Source of the DNA: JAXMBX01 sp046349635 | GTDB taxonomy: Bacteria; Planctomycetota; Planctomycetia; Planctomycetales; Planctomycetaceae | DNA: 64,000 nt | NCBI GenBank assembly: GCA_046349635.1 | Contig: JAXMBX010000010.1 | Coordinates: forward strand, 42,650 to 106,649 | Reading direction: 5' to 3' | Shown: piece after piece, positions 20,343 through 30,805 of the stretch | How positions within the stretch are numbered: position 1 is the stretch's first letter | Layout of the letters: each line of letters begins with the position of its first letter | Notes under the pieces: generated by a model | What the model was told of the DNA's origin: nothing | The model's database searches: none | The model's input: the letters and a program-made list of their open reading frames with translations, nothing else | Position numbers and translations under genes: made by a program

Positions 20343-21128
20343 TCACTTAACGAGGGATGTTTCGGGGACTTGAGAGGTCCAGAGGATGGCGTTCCAGAGG
20401 AGTTTCTGGAAGTTGGGATTATCCCAGTCTTTGAGTCCGCCGAGCGAGGTGTAAAAGAGCCTGCGGCCGTCACGTTCGCGGATCCAGGCGGCGGGGTGGC
20501 TGACGGAGTGGTCGGAGCATTCCCCCGTGAGAACGGGGACGCAATCCTCGGCCAAGGGGGAGGTCTTGTAGAGGGTGTACTCGGATTCCCACTTGTCGCC
20601 GACCCCTTTCAGGAGCGGGTGGGATGCCGCGGCAGGGATGCGGCTGATGAGGGTGTGCGTGCCAGTCCCGAGGTGGCCTTTGTAGTTGCCTCCCATGATG
20701 TCCTTGTCGAATTGGAGATAGTTCTGAAAGCCGTGGCTGGCGGTCCGGATGCCGATGATCGGCTTTTTCGATTCCACAAAACGGAGGAGTGGTTTCAATT
20801 CTTCGGGCGACACCTTGAGGCGGCGGGTGAAGAGGACGACGAGGTCGGCCTTGTCGAGATCTTCGAGTCCGGGGAGTTTATCCCCCTTGTCCTCAGCCAG
20901 CAGGAGGGTGCATTTGATGTGATACTTGTCTTCCAAAGCCTGCTTGAATTTGGGCATGGACTTGGCGGATTCGTACTCTCCGGAGCCGGAGATGAGACAG
21001 ATTTTCAAAGGGTGTTCGGGGGAAACGTGGGGTGGTTCAGCGGCGGGGAGGGAGGGGGCGTATCCAGCGGTTGTGAGCAGGAGAACGACCGGGAGAATTT
21101 GCCAGAATCGGGAAGCAAAGGGGCGCAT
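20343..21128 (-). CDS. ThuA-like domain protein, exported
   Basis: The ATG at 21128 begins a signal peptide (FWQILPVVLLLTTAGYAPSLPA); the longer upstream frame lacks one. The mature 235 residues follow the ThuA-like class-I glutamine-amidotransferase fold: KICLISGSGEYES opening strand, ALEDKYHIKCTLLLAEDKGD, LEDLDKADLVVLFTRR, FVESKKPIIGIRTASHGFQ, and WESEYTLYKTSPLAEDCVPVL. The Cys of true amidotransferases is absent, as is normal for ThuA. PAAWIRERDGRRLFYTSLGGLKDW near the C-terminus is typical of planctomycetal ThuA proteins. It is linked by family name to trehalose or sugar use; the real substrate is unknown. Confidence 0.85.
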   Translation of the reverse strand: MRPFASRFWQILPVVLLLTTAGYAPSLPAAEPPHVSPEHPLKICLISGSGEYESAKSMPKFKQALEDKYHIKCTLLLAEDKGDKLPGLEDLDKADLVVLFTRRLKVSPEELKPLLRFVESKKPIIGIRTASHGFQNYLQFDKDIMGGNYKGHLGTGTHTLISRIPAAASHPLLKGVGDKWESEYTLYKTSPLAEDCVPVLTGECSDHSVSHPAAWIRERDGRRLFYTSLGGLKDWDNPNFQKLLWNAILWTSQVPETSLVK

Positions 21129-21521
21129 GGTGATGAATCCTGTGAAAGCGGTTTCCTCGAAATGCGTAGTCGGCAACTGGGACCAGTTTGGCCGGGTTGC
21201 GGAGGAATTCCAAGCGGTTTTGGCACGTGGAGTCTGCAAAATCAGCCGAAAGTCGGGTGGGTTTTCAGAATTCGGTCTGAATTAGGAAAAGAGTCTGTAA
21301 GAAGGACTTGCGGCTCAAAAATGAGTCTGCTACAAGCCTCTCCGCCTCAGCTGTCTCTCCAGTTGAGGCAACACATCTCTCTCAAAACATCCCCCAAAAC
21401 AAACTCAATCCCCCTGAGACGGCCCGTGTTGTGCGCCTGTCTTTCGGTCGTGGCCTATGGTTCCGGCTGAAAAACGGTTTACGCCCGGTCATTGCGCTCG
21501 GGGTCTGCGGAGCCTGTCGCT
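21129..21521. other. Divergent intergenic region, ThuA and DUF1573 genes
   Basis: This 393-base divergent spacer must hold promoters for both flanking genes. I see no clear -35/-10 pair, hairpin or repeat. Open frames here are short and lack ribosome binding sites. Confidence 0.4.
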
Positions 21522-22396
21522 ATGCGAATGCCGTTCACGTCGGGGTCTTTCGTGGCGTCTTCTGCGACGATTCAACGGAGCCTGATGGTCGTGTTCCTGG
21601 CGATTCCTTCCGTCTGGGGAGGAGTGGTTTCGCTGGGAAAGCCTCAGTTGCATGCGGTCCAGAAGGGGGAAAAGCCGGGTGGGCTGGTATTTGACCAGTA
21701 TCTGCTCGATCTGCGGGGAATTCCGCAACAGGCGAGCGAAGTGCTGTACTTTTACTTTTCGTTTCAGAACGTCGGCACAACGCCGGTGCATATCGCTGAA
21801 CTGAAGGGGTCGTGCGGTTGCCTGCAACCGCGATTGACGCGTGAAAACCCGATCTACCAGCCGGGGGAAAAGGGTGAATTCCGGCTGGCGATTCAGACAG
21901 CGAACCAGTCCCGTGGGGAGCAGGAATACACGGTGGATGTCAATTACAACGATCCGGAACCACGGAGTCGGAAGGTGAAGCTGAAGGTGATCCTGCCCCA
22001 GGAGCAGGTGACGGTCCGGCCCCGGGCGTTGATGATCTACACAACAAACGGAGAGCAACTGACGCAGCCACAGATGATTACTGTGGAGGATCCGCGGTCA
22101 TCGGCGTTGACGGTGCTGGGCGCGCGGTGTGAGAACAAGTATGTGGACCTGAAGCTGATTTCCGGAGGTGACCGGGATGAAAACGGCAAACTGACTGCCA
22201 AGCTGCAGGTGGAAGTGAAAGGTCCGGTGAGCGTGGGGGTGCATAACATTTCACGGTGACGATTTTCACCGACGATCCGAATGGGCGTTACCACGAGTTG
22301 AAGGTGCCGATTCGGATTCAAAGCCGGGATGTGACGTCCAAGGGGAAGTCGCCATCGATCGCCCGGGAAAAAGTGACGGCAGCGGTCGCGGATTGA
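21522..22396 (+). CDS. DUF1573 family exported protein (one frameshift)
   Basis: The ATG at 21522 has GGAG about nine bases upstream and opens a signal peptide (RSLMVVFLAIPSVWGGV). The core YFYFSFQNVGTTPVHIAELKGSCGCLQPRL is diagnostic of DUF1573: an Ig-like fold with the conserved GSCGC motif. EKGEFRLAIQTANQ and EYTVDVNYNDPEPRSRKVKLKV complete the first domain. The frame changes near 22250; after it, TIFTDDPNGRYHELKVPIRI continues the second domain to a stop at 22396. The product is about 290 residues. DUF1573 proteins are periplasmic and their function is unknown. Confidence 0.8.
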
Positions 22397-22774
22397 GGGT
22401 GCATACACTGGTCGAGTTGGCTCCACCCTGTCAAACGGCAACCTCTTGTGGCTGCGCCCGCCCGGATTCAAGCGGTATTCAGATGCCCGGAGGGCATGGG
22501 GGCCACCCACGGATGAGGAAGAATTCGGGGGGATTGACAGGCTGAGTGTGGCTACTGGAGAATGAGTGGACAGATTTGTCTGCTCTTTTCAACGAATCGG
22601 AATTCCGATTGCTGAGTTTTCGGCATCGGCCCGTTGAGCTTCTCCGTGCAGACAAGCGTGCGCGCTGCATCCCCAGAGTGGCGCTCCCCCCTGCCCCGTG
22701 GCCGGTGGCACTTTCCGCAGCAATGAGTTCCGTTTCGATCCTGTGAACTGGATTCCGAATACGGAGCAATCGTC
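22397..22774. other. Gene-free stretch with fragments of family A repeat
   Basis: A truncated family A element (CTCTTGTGGCTGCGCCCGCC) lies at about 22443-22462, and a short hairpin ATGCCC-gga-GGGCAT lies near 22482-22496. The remainder is unremarkable and ends with the ribosome binding site of the next gene. Confidence 0.45.
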
Positions 22775-25668
22775 ATGCGGCATAGCCTCGCGGTGTTCTG
22801 CGTCTTGATTGCGCTGGGGATATCTTCCGGGATAGCTGCGGATCCGCCCGCTGCGTCGCCCAAAAATGAGGGTGCGGGGGCACTGCCGGACCATTGGGAA
22901 GTTTCCGGGACTGTGGTGGACGAGAAGGGGCAGCCGTTTGCGAAGGCGAAAGTCGAGGCGAAGTTGCAGGGGAAGATCCTGGCTGAGGGGATGAGCGATG
23001 CGGCGGGAAAGTGTTTATTGAGAATTCCCGCGGAGGTATTTCGTATCCTGCGGTTTCTGATGCGGAGCGGACGCGGATCGCGGTGCAACTGGTCACGCGG
23101 CGATCGCCGGGCAAACCGGAGGAAGTGCGAGTCGACCTGAAGCCGATGAGACCCGTTCAGGTGACGGTGGTGGATGAGGCAGGGAAGGCCGTTGAAGGGG
23201 TGGACGTCGAAGTCGTGCAGTTCAACATCGAGACATTGCACGCAAGACGGATGGAGTGGGGAAAACGGTCATCAGTTCCTGCAGAGACGTCTTATTTATC
23301 GGTGACCGCATCGAAGCCTGGCGTCGGATATGACTATTTCTCGACGGACCACCGAGAACCCGGGGAACTGTCGAGGAAGAAGGTTGAGATTCCGGAACAG
23401 TTGACGTTCACGATGAGAGGAACGCGGAGGATCCGGATTAAAGCGGTTGATAGCGCCGGGAAGCCTTTGGGCGGAATTGTGATTTCTCCGTTGTCTTTCA
23501 GAATTGCCGGCAATTCAGAATTCGTCAGTTGGAGGGATCGCAGCATTCCAGGGTGTTACCAACGAGGCGGGTATTGCGGTGTTTGATTGGATCCCCAAGG
23601 AATTCAAGCCTGCGATTCAGTTCTACTTCCGATCAAAGGAGTTTCATGGAGAGCCGCTGAACATCAAGCCTGAGGATGTGCAGGCCGAGTATGTGATGAC
23701 GTTGCACCAAGCTGATTGAGTTGAGCGGGCGCGTGTTGAATGCGGATGGAACTGCCGGCTGGCGGAGTGTTGGTTGTCGCGTCCGGGGCCGGTCCTTCCT
23801 GGCAAGAAGCGGATACGGACGAGCCAGGACCGCCAATGACGGGCGATTCCAGATATTCGTGCCGGCGGAGCTGGCGTATCTGCTGTCTGTCGATCAGGAG
23901 CGGTGGGTGGCGCGAAAGGTGGGAGTTGTGGTGCGAGAAGGGAAGCCTGTGAAGGATGTGGAGCTGCAACTGAGCGAAGGGCGGGAAATCGTCGGGCGGG
24001 TCACTCGGGGGACGGATCGGCGGCCCCAGAAAGACATCTCACTCTCGGTCAGGTTTACTGAACCAATTCCCGCTGAGCTGGAAGCATTGCGAAAAGCAGG
24101 AGACAAGTCTTATTACTACATGCAGTGGCACAAGGATGGAAAGACGGATGCGGATGGGCGTTACCGGATTATAGTTCCGCCAGGGGAATACATGGTGATG
24201 GGGCCGCGGCAGGCTTTACCGGCCAAGGTCAAAGTTCAGGACGCGAAGGTCATTCAAGACTTTGATCTGCCTGGAGAAGAGTTTTACCCCTTGAGCGGGA
24301 TTGTGGTGGATGCGAGTGGCAAACCGGCCCCAGGTTTGCGATTGAAGGACGGTATTTCTCGGAGCGAATTGGTTGGATGTTTTATCGTGCCGAACAGGTG
24401 CCGACGGGCGATTTTCGGAGAAGCGAGAACCTTGGCCGATGATGCTGCAGTTCAAATCACCGGACGAGAAGGAACAGTGGATTGTGCGGAGCGAAGTCAA
24501 CGATCAACCTGCGAAATACCAACTTCAACCGACGGTGACGGTGCGGGGACGATTGCTGGATCATGAGGGGATGCCCAAGTCAGGTGCGACTATTCGGCGG
24601 GGGTTCAGATTGTCTTGAATGAAAAGTCACTGTTCACAAACGCATTTGAAGGGAAGACCAAGACGGATCCAGAGGGTACTTCACACTGCCGGGATTGGCT
24701 GTGGGAGCAGAGTGGCATATCAGCTGGGAACGGAGCGACCAGCGGAGTTGGTACCCGCTGGCGACGGTGAAAATCGAAAAGCCGGGGGACATTGACCTGG
24801 GGGAAATTCGATTGAAGAAACCTTATGTCGCGCCCGACCCCACAAGAGCGGTTTATGAGCAAGTTCCGGCTGGGGAAGCCGATTGGTCCGCGGCTGGAGG
24901 ATGCCAAAGTTGAATCGGAGCGGGAGTATCTACGAATTCTGCTCGTCCTGGGAGATCCGAAGGAAGAGTTGATGAAGCAACTGTCTCTCGATCTCGATGA
25001 TTTTCGGGATCGTAAGTTTCTGCCGGTGATGGGAGCTATCAGATCTTTTGGGTATCGGCGTCGAATGGGAGGAGACGTCACGAGTCGCGAAAAATTGGGG
25101 CTGGATCTGGGGTCCACGATGAGCCCTTTGGTCGCAGTTCTGGAAAACGATGGGAAGCTGCTCGGGGCGGTTTCGTTGTCCAAGAACGAGGAGGGAAAAT
25201 TGAACGCCAAGGCTGTGCGAGGGCGATGGCGCATCATGCCTTGCCGCAACAGGACGCGGAACAACGCCTCCAGGAAGCGATGGCCAAGGCGAAGGAGGAA
25301 AGGGAAGCGGGTGTTTGTGCAGGAGACGGGGACGTGGTGCGGCCCGTGTCGGATGTTGTCGCGGTACGTCGTCAACAACAAGGAGATCTTCGATGCGAAC
25401 TTTGTCTGGCTGAAGGTCGATCGAGTCCGAGACCTGCATGGATCTGAGGTGATGACGCGTTATCGTCGCAAAATAGGGGGATTCCGTGGTTTGTGATTCT
25501 CGATGCGGAGGAAAGCGGCGGAGCGGTCGAGATGGCGGATGGGGCGAACATCGGTTATCCGACGAAGCCGGAGGAATTCGGCGACTCCTGGAGGTGCTGA
25601 AGACGGGGCCGCGGTTGAGTGAGGAGCAGATTGTGCGTTTGCGGGAGGAGCTGGAGGGGAAGAAGTGA
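22775..25668 (+). CDS. Exported carboxypeptidase-regulatory-like repeat protein with C-terminal thioredoxin fold (heavily frameshifted)
   Basis: The ATG at 22775 opens a clear signal peptide (SLAVFCVLIALGISSGIAA). At least four carboxypeptidase-regulatory-like or Ig-like modules follow, each opening with patterns such as VSGTVVDEKGQPFAKAKVEA, VTVVDEAGKAVEGVDVEVVQ, GIVVDASGKPAPGLRLKDG and VRGRLLDHEGMPKSGATIR. The end is a thioredoxin-like domain with ETGTWCGPCRMLSRYV (CxxC) and, in another frame, PWFVILDAEE. The reading frame changes about ten times, yet domain order is logical throughout, so a protein of about 960 residues is likely. Whether the breaks are sequence errors or decay cannot be settled here. 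It probably acts in thiol chemistry outside the cytoplasm. Confidence 0.55.
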
Positions 25669-25699
25669 AGAGGTCTAGTTGGAAGATCGAATCGTGAAT

Positions 25700-25764
25700 C
25701 GATTTGAACTGTTCTCTTGTGCTGGCGCACATAGGTACCCGGAGTACCGGGAACCTATGCTACC
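25700..25764 (+). repeat. Family A double-hairpin repeat, copy 4
   Basis: The lead GATTTGAACTGTTCTCTTGT is followed by hairpin 1, GTGC-tgg-cGCAC. Hairpin 2 is CATAGGT with ACCTATG outside and CCCGG with CCGGG inside, loop AGTA. Most copies have CCCAGGT/ACCTGGG, so both outer arms have changed here and still pair. Confidence 0.75.
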
Positions 25765-25788
25765 CGTGGAAACGTCATCGTCCATCCG

Positions 25789-25835
25789 GGGGCTTCCGCG
25801 GACGCGTAGCGCCCCCGCCACACACGTCGATTTGA
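25789..25835 (+). repeat. Family E hairpin repeat, copy 1
   Basis: GGGGGCTTCCGC...AGCGCCCCCGCCAC forms a stem GGGGGC/GCCCCC. A close copy lies at 38586-38637, and both sit just after a family A copy. Confidence 0.55.
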
Positions 25836-25886
25836 AGCCCACGGCGGGCGGGGCCCTGCACTACAAAAAACGGATTGCCAACGAAC

Positions 25887-27794
25887 TTAGACGTCGAGGT
25901 CGTCGGCGAGGGCGGCTTCGGTCATGATCAGGTGATAGCGCTGGCTGGCGTCTTTGCCGAGCAATTGATCGAAGACTTTTTCCGCATCGAGCTGACCTTC
26001 GATTTCCACGCGGAGCAATTTGCGGGTCGCGGGGTCGATCGCGAATTTCGCGAGCTGTGGCCTTGATCATTTCTCCCAGCCCTTTGAAGCGGAAGACCTC
26101 CGGACGCCGGTTGGCGGGGAGCGAGGCGAGAATCTCTTTCCTTCTGGGCGTCATCCTGGGCGTAGAACTTTTCCTTGCCGACATCAATGCGGTAGCGGCG
26201 GGAGGGCAATAAAGAGATTGCCGGCGCGGATGAGTTCGCGGAGATGGCGGAAGAAGAAGCCCAAGAGGAGCGTACTGATGTGGTTGCCGTCGCTATCGGC
26301 ATCCATCAGCAGAATGACTCGGTGATAGCGGAGCTTGTGGATATCGAATTCGCCGCCAATCCCGGTTCCCAGGGTCATGACCAGATCATTGATCTCCTGG
26401 TTTTCCATGGCCTTGGAGGCGGTGAGGCTTTCGGTGTTGAGAACCTTGCCCTTGAGGAAGAGGATCGCCTGGTTCCGGCTGTCGCGGGCGGAGACGGCGG
26501 TGCCACCGGCGGACTGACCTTCGACGATATAGAGTTCGGCTTCCTCGGGGCGATTGGTGCGGCAGTCGACCAGCTTGCCGGGGAGTGAGGACTTGGACTT
26601 GGTGGGATTTTTCTTGCGAACGTCGCTGGCGGCCTCGCGGCTGGCCATGCGGGCCTTGGCGGCGAGAACGATGCGCCCCACAACCTGATCGGCGAGGGAG
26701 GGGTTGTTGTTCAGCCAGGTTTCAATCGCGGGGCGGACGAGGGATTCGACGGCGTTCGTCATCTCGGGGTTGTTCAGCTTCTCCTTGGTCTGGCCCTGGA
26801 ACATCGGTTCGCTGAGGAAGACGGAGAGGATGCCCACGACACCTTCGCGGATGTCTTCGGCGGAGATCGCCAGGCCTTTGAATTTGAGGTCGTGGACCTC
26901 CATGTAGTTCTTGACGGCTTTGACGATGCCGGAGCGGAAGCCGTTTTCGTGAGTCCCGCCGGCATGGGTGCGGATGCCGTTCACATAACTGCGGATTTCC
27001 TCATCGGTGGCTTCGGTCCAGCGAAGGACGGATTCGATCTTGACGGTGCCGTCTTCGCGGGAGACGGAGAAGAGTTGTTCGTGGATGACTTTTTTCTGCT
27101 CATCCTTGATCATCTTCTCGATGAATTCCGCGATCCCCTGGGGATGGGAGAACTCGAAGCGTTCGTTTTTAGCCTCGTCGACGAAGATGATGACCAGGCC
27201 GCCGTGGATGTACGAGATGTCTTCCAGATGCTGGCGGATGGTTTCGGCGTTGAGGGCGGTGCGGCGGAAGATTTCTTCATCGGGGCGGACGAAGATGGTG
27301 GTGCCGTGGCCCCGGAAGGGGCGGACCTGCTTGACGGGAGTGGTGGGCTTGCCGCGCTTGTAGCGCTGGACCCATTCGTGGCCGTCTCTGTGGACGGTGG
27401 CGATCAATTCGACGGCGAGGGCGTTGACGACGGAGGAGCCGACGCCATGCAGACCGCCGCTGCGGGCGTAGTTCTTGTCGGAGAACTTACCGCCGGCGTG
27501 GAGGGTGGTGAGGATAAGCTCGAGGGTGGAGATTTTGGCCTTGGGGTGTTTATCGACGGGGATGCCGCGGCCGTTATCGGTGACGCTGAAGGAACAGCCG
27601 TCCTTGTGGAGCGTGACCAGGATCTGGTTGCAGTGTCCGGCGAGGTATTCATCGACGGAGTTATCGACGATTTCCCAGACGAGGTGGTGGAGGCCTCGGG
27701 AATCGACGCCGCCGATGTACATGGAGGGTCGACGACGGACGGCCTCAAGCCCTTCGAGAACCTCAATATCCTTGCCGGTATATGTGCTGCTCAT
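25887..27794 (-). CDS. Type IIA DNA topoisomerase subunit B (GyrB/ParE-like), frameshifted near the 3' end
   Basis: The ATG at 27794 starts the ATPase domain: EGLEAVRRRPSMYIGG, EIVDNSVDEYLAG (catalytic Glu, Asn), DNGRGIPVDKHP and GGLHGVGSSVVNAL. The transducer domain follows. The TOPRIM domain shows LYIVEGQSAGG (catalytic Glu kept; the usual EGDSAGG Asp is Gln) and LLMDADSDGNHI (the metal-binding DxD). After 26195 the frame changes three times but the family sequence continues: LYRIDVGKEKFYAQ, EVFRFKGLGEM and LRVEIEGQLDAEKVFDQLLG, with the stop at 25887. The full product is about 636 residues, normal for ParE or short GyrB. The subunit cannot be split into GyrB or ParE with confidence; no A subunit is nearby. 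It is likely essential. Confidence 0.85.
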
Positions 27795-28275
27795 CCTGAT
27801 TGATCTTCTGGGTGGGAATCGTAATCAACCGCCTGGGAAATCCGTTTGAGGCGGGGCTGATTGTCGGGATTGAAATCAGTGGGGATAATCTAGTCGGTTG
27901 GGGGGAAATCGACAATAGTCGGTCTGTCTGGAGGTTTTTTGGGGGGAGCTCGCCCTGCGGGCGGAGCAGGCAAAGAAGTGAACACCGCTCAGAGACGCTT
28001 GGACACCCCGTGTTGACGGAGAGGACACTGCTAAATCTGGGTACCGATTTCGACGTGCCACAGAATAAGAGTCGGTTTGAAGCCCGCGGCGAGGACAAGA
28101 GACGTTTGAACCGCCCCCTCACCCTGCCCTCTCCCTCGGGGGGAGAGGGTGAAAAAGGAATCGCCTTAACGCTATCGCCTACGCGAGGAAATAAAGCTAT
28201 CGCCCTTGTTCAGACTCACGCCCAGTGAGTCTGAACTGCGGTTGATTCCCGTCCGGGGGGAGAGGGTGAAAGAAG
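27795..28275. repeat. Intergenic stretch with a family C repeat
   Basis: Bases 27795-28096 contain the upstream region of the topoisomerase gene and a fragment CAGAGACGCTTGGA near 27979 that matches the left end of family C. Family C copy 3 fills 28097-28270. No gene is seen. Confidence 0.5.
28097..28270 (+). repeat. Family C hairpin repeat, copy 3 (extended)
   Basis: The left flank GAGACGTTTGAACCGCCCCC is followed by an extra arm CCCTCTCCCTCGGGGGGAGAGGG, itself a hairpin. The variable stem is GTTCAGACTCAC (28208-28219) with GTGAGTCTGAAC (28225-28236), 12 bp and perfect, loop GCCCA. The right flank is GCGGTTGATTCCCGTCC...GAGAGGGTGAA. Confidence 0.75.
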
Positions 28276-30562
28276 TTAGGGTTCGGGATATGGGAGTTCG
28301 GCGGGGGGAGGGATTGGAGTGAGGGTGGTGATCCAAGCGTGGAGCATGTCGACGGCGTGTTGATCGATGACCGCCGTGGCGAGAGGTGGCATGCGTCCCT
28401 GGCCGGGTAGGGATGAGATGCGTCGGAAGAGGATCGATTTGTCGGGGGTGCCGGGGGCGATCAGGTGGGCACCGACAATCCCAAAATCACCCTGCGTTGG
28501 GGAAACGTTCACGAGCTTCGTGGCGTGGAGTTCGGTGGTGAATTCGACATCGAAGCGGGCATTCCCCCCACCGTCCGGAACATGGCAGGAAGAGCAGTTG
28601 GCGTGGAGATAGGACCGGACACGGGTCTCCAAAGGGATCCTGGGATCGTGGGGATCGACGAGACGGGGGAGTTCGGTGGGCTTTTTCTCCAGGGGTTTGG
28701 CGAAGAGCCCGACGTGATCGAAGGCACGGAGCTGGTTGTCGGTGACACCGTCGTAGTCGTGGTCGCGGTTCATCTGCATGGTGGTCAGGCCGAGGACATA
28801 TTGGGCGGCGCGGGAATGACAGACCATGCACTCAGCCCGGCTGGGGTAGTGCCACTTCTGCGAGCCGGTCTGCTTTTTGAAGTCCCGGTCCTTGCCCCCC
28901 TTCTCGACGAGTGTGGCGTCGGTCTGCTCATCGTTCCACTCGTACGAATAGCCGACCCATTCTCCTTCCTGTTTCGTGAGGAGGCGGGTTTCGATCCGTT
29001 TGCGGGAACGGGGGTTGCCCGGCTCGATTTCAAGAGCGAAGGATTTGACCATGACGGTGCCGTCGGGGAAGTTCCAGCCCCGGCTGTTGGTGACTTCGAT
29101 TTTTCCCTCGCCGGGGATGGCCATGTAGCGTTCCTTGAGGGCGCCATCCGACCAGAGAGGAGAGTTGACGTCGTAGGGAATGACGCCGGGGGCCATGCGG
29201 TGTTCGGGGACGGAGGTGAAGAGGCCGGTGTCGCTCAGCTTTCGGGGGAATTTGGCGATGGCGGTGGCGGTGGGAACTTCAGGAGGGGCAGGAGGAGTGG
29301 GAGTGAGTTGCAGGAGTTCGCCGGCGTAGGCGATGAGATAGAGTTCCCCCTCGTGATCGCGTCCGAAGCCACCGACCTTGTAGGTGGTGTCGGCGAGTTC
29401 GCGGTGTGAGGTGACCTTGCCGTTTTCGTATTTGAGGCCCCAGACTTTGCCGGTGTCGTAATCGCAGTAGATGTAACAGCCGATGAGGTCGGGGTGTTTC
29501 TTGCCGCGATAAACATAGCCTCCGGTGATGCAGCGGGATTCGGAGTGATGATGCTCGGCGATGGGATTCACGAAGGGAGCGGGGCCCTGGGGGACATCGC
29601 GGCGGAAGTCGTGGGAACCTTCCCGGCGGCTCCAGCCGTAGTTGGCACCGCGCTGGAGGAGATAGATCATCTCCCAGGTATCCTGACCGACGTCGCCGAT
29701 CCAGATCTGCTGCGAGGGAGGATCGTAGGACATCCGCCAGGGGTTGCGGAGGCCGAAGGCGTAGACTTCGCCGCGGGCGCCGGGGACGTTCAGGAAGGGA
29801 TTATCGGGGGGGATGCGATAGGGTTTGCCGTTTTCGGGGTGATCGACGTCGATGCGGAGGACGGAGGCGGGGAGATCATCAATCCGCTGGCCTGAGTTGT
29901 TGACATCGGAGGAGGAGGTACCATCGCCGGTGGTGACGTAGAGATAACCCTCCGGGCCGAAGATGACATCACCGCCATCGTGCCCGCCGGAATCCCATTC
30001 GAGGACCAGTTTTTCGGACTTGGGATCGAGGGTGCGCTCGCCGTTGACGAGGGTGGTCTGATAGGAGGCAAGGCGATCTTTGCGGGGTCCGGCATTGGGG
30101 CCGTTGGAAAAGACATAGATCAGCCCGTTTTCCAGGTAACGGGGATGAAAGGTGAGGCTGTACCAGACGCGAGGGGGGAGGCCTTGTCCGAGATCGGCCC
30201 AGAGGCTGGAGGCGGGTTTCTCCGGGTTGAGAGTGACGAGTCGCAGCTTGCCGGAGTATTCGAGAAGGATCAGACGTGAGGAGCCGGGTTCGGGGTAGAG
30301 ACCGATGGGCTGTTCAAATTTCAGAGAGGGCCAGGCGCGGGTGACATGATAGGGAAGCGGGGGATCGGGAGAGCCGATGACCCGAGAGGTGGTCCAGGGG
30401 ACGCGTGTCTGCAGGCCGAAGGGTTTTTCAGCGGATGGAGAGGATTTCTCGGCAGCAGATTTTTCCGCCGTTGTTTTCTCTGCGGCGAAAGTCTCCGGGG
30501 AGTGCCGTGGCGGTGATGGCCAGCAGAATTCCGAGGAGGAGTATTTTTGAAATCCCGAGCAT
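28276..30562 (-). CDS. Exported PQQ-type sugar dehydrogenase propeller with C-terminal c-type haem domain (one frameshift)
   Basis: The ATG at 30562 begins a signal peptide (ISKILLLGILLAITATAL). The frame shifts near 30498; the next frame then runs unbroken for 740 residues. It opens with an Ala/Glu/Lys/Ser linker, then the glucose/sorbosone dehydrogenase propeller: SLTFHPRYLENGLIYVFSN, WDSGGHDGGDVIFGPEGYLY, TTGDGTSSSD, AFGLRNPWRMSYDP and IWIGDVGQDTWEMI. The C-terminal 300 residues carry two haem-like motifs, CMVCH and CSSCH (NCSSCHVPDGGGNARFD). This fusion is common in planctomycetes. The likely role is periplasmic sugar oxidation with electrons passed to a bound haem; cofactor and substrate are inferred. 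Confidence 0.8.
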
Positions 30563-30610
30563 GGTTTGGAGGTATGTCAGGGAGCAAACATGGAGGGAGT
30601 CCAACGCGCA

Positions 30611-30659
30611 CATGCCCACCCTGCTGCTGCTGCTGCTGCTGCGCAGCGAAGTGGGCATG
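30611..30659 (+). repeat. Family B nested-hairpin repeat, copy 3, with GCT expansion
   Basis: The outer stem is CATGCCCAC (30611-30619) with GTGGGCATG (30651-30659). The inner stem is GCTGC (30635-30639) with GCAGC (30643-30647), loop TGC. Twelve extra bases, four GCT units (30623-30634), sit between the linker CCT and the inner stem, in a tract that also reads as seven CTG units. Confidence 0.7.
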
Positions 30660-30805
30660 CCACCCAAACCCGTAATGAACCGGTTTTCCTCCCCTGCCTG
30701 ACGTTTGCGGTCTCCGCCCCCCCCTGATACAACAAAACTGTCGCACGTCTGTCTGTCGTGTGCCGGCCCACCCTCACCCTCCCTGCCGCGAGTTTTTACA
30801 TCACC

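Noticed and set aside
22775..25668. Treating the fragmented thioredoxin-fold gene as several small genes
   Set aside because: The pieces follow one logical domain order, have no own ribosome binding sites, and the same pattern of breaks hits essential genes.
30620..30647. CTG/GCT tract taken as a coding poly-Leu or as a CRISPR-like repeat
   Set aside because: No frame across it has coding signals, there are no spacers, and it lies inside a family B hairpin.
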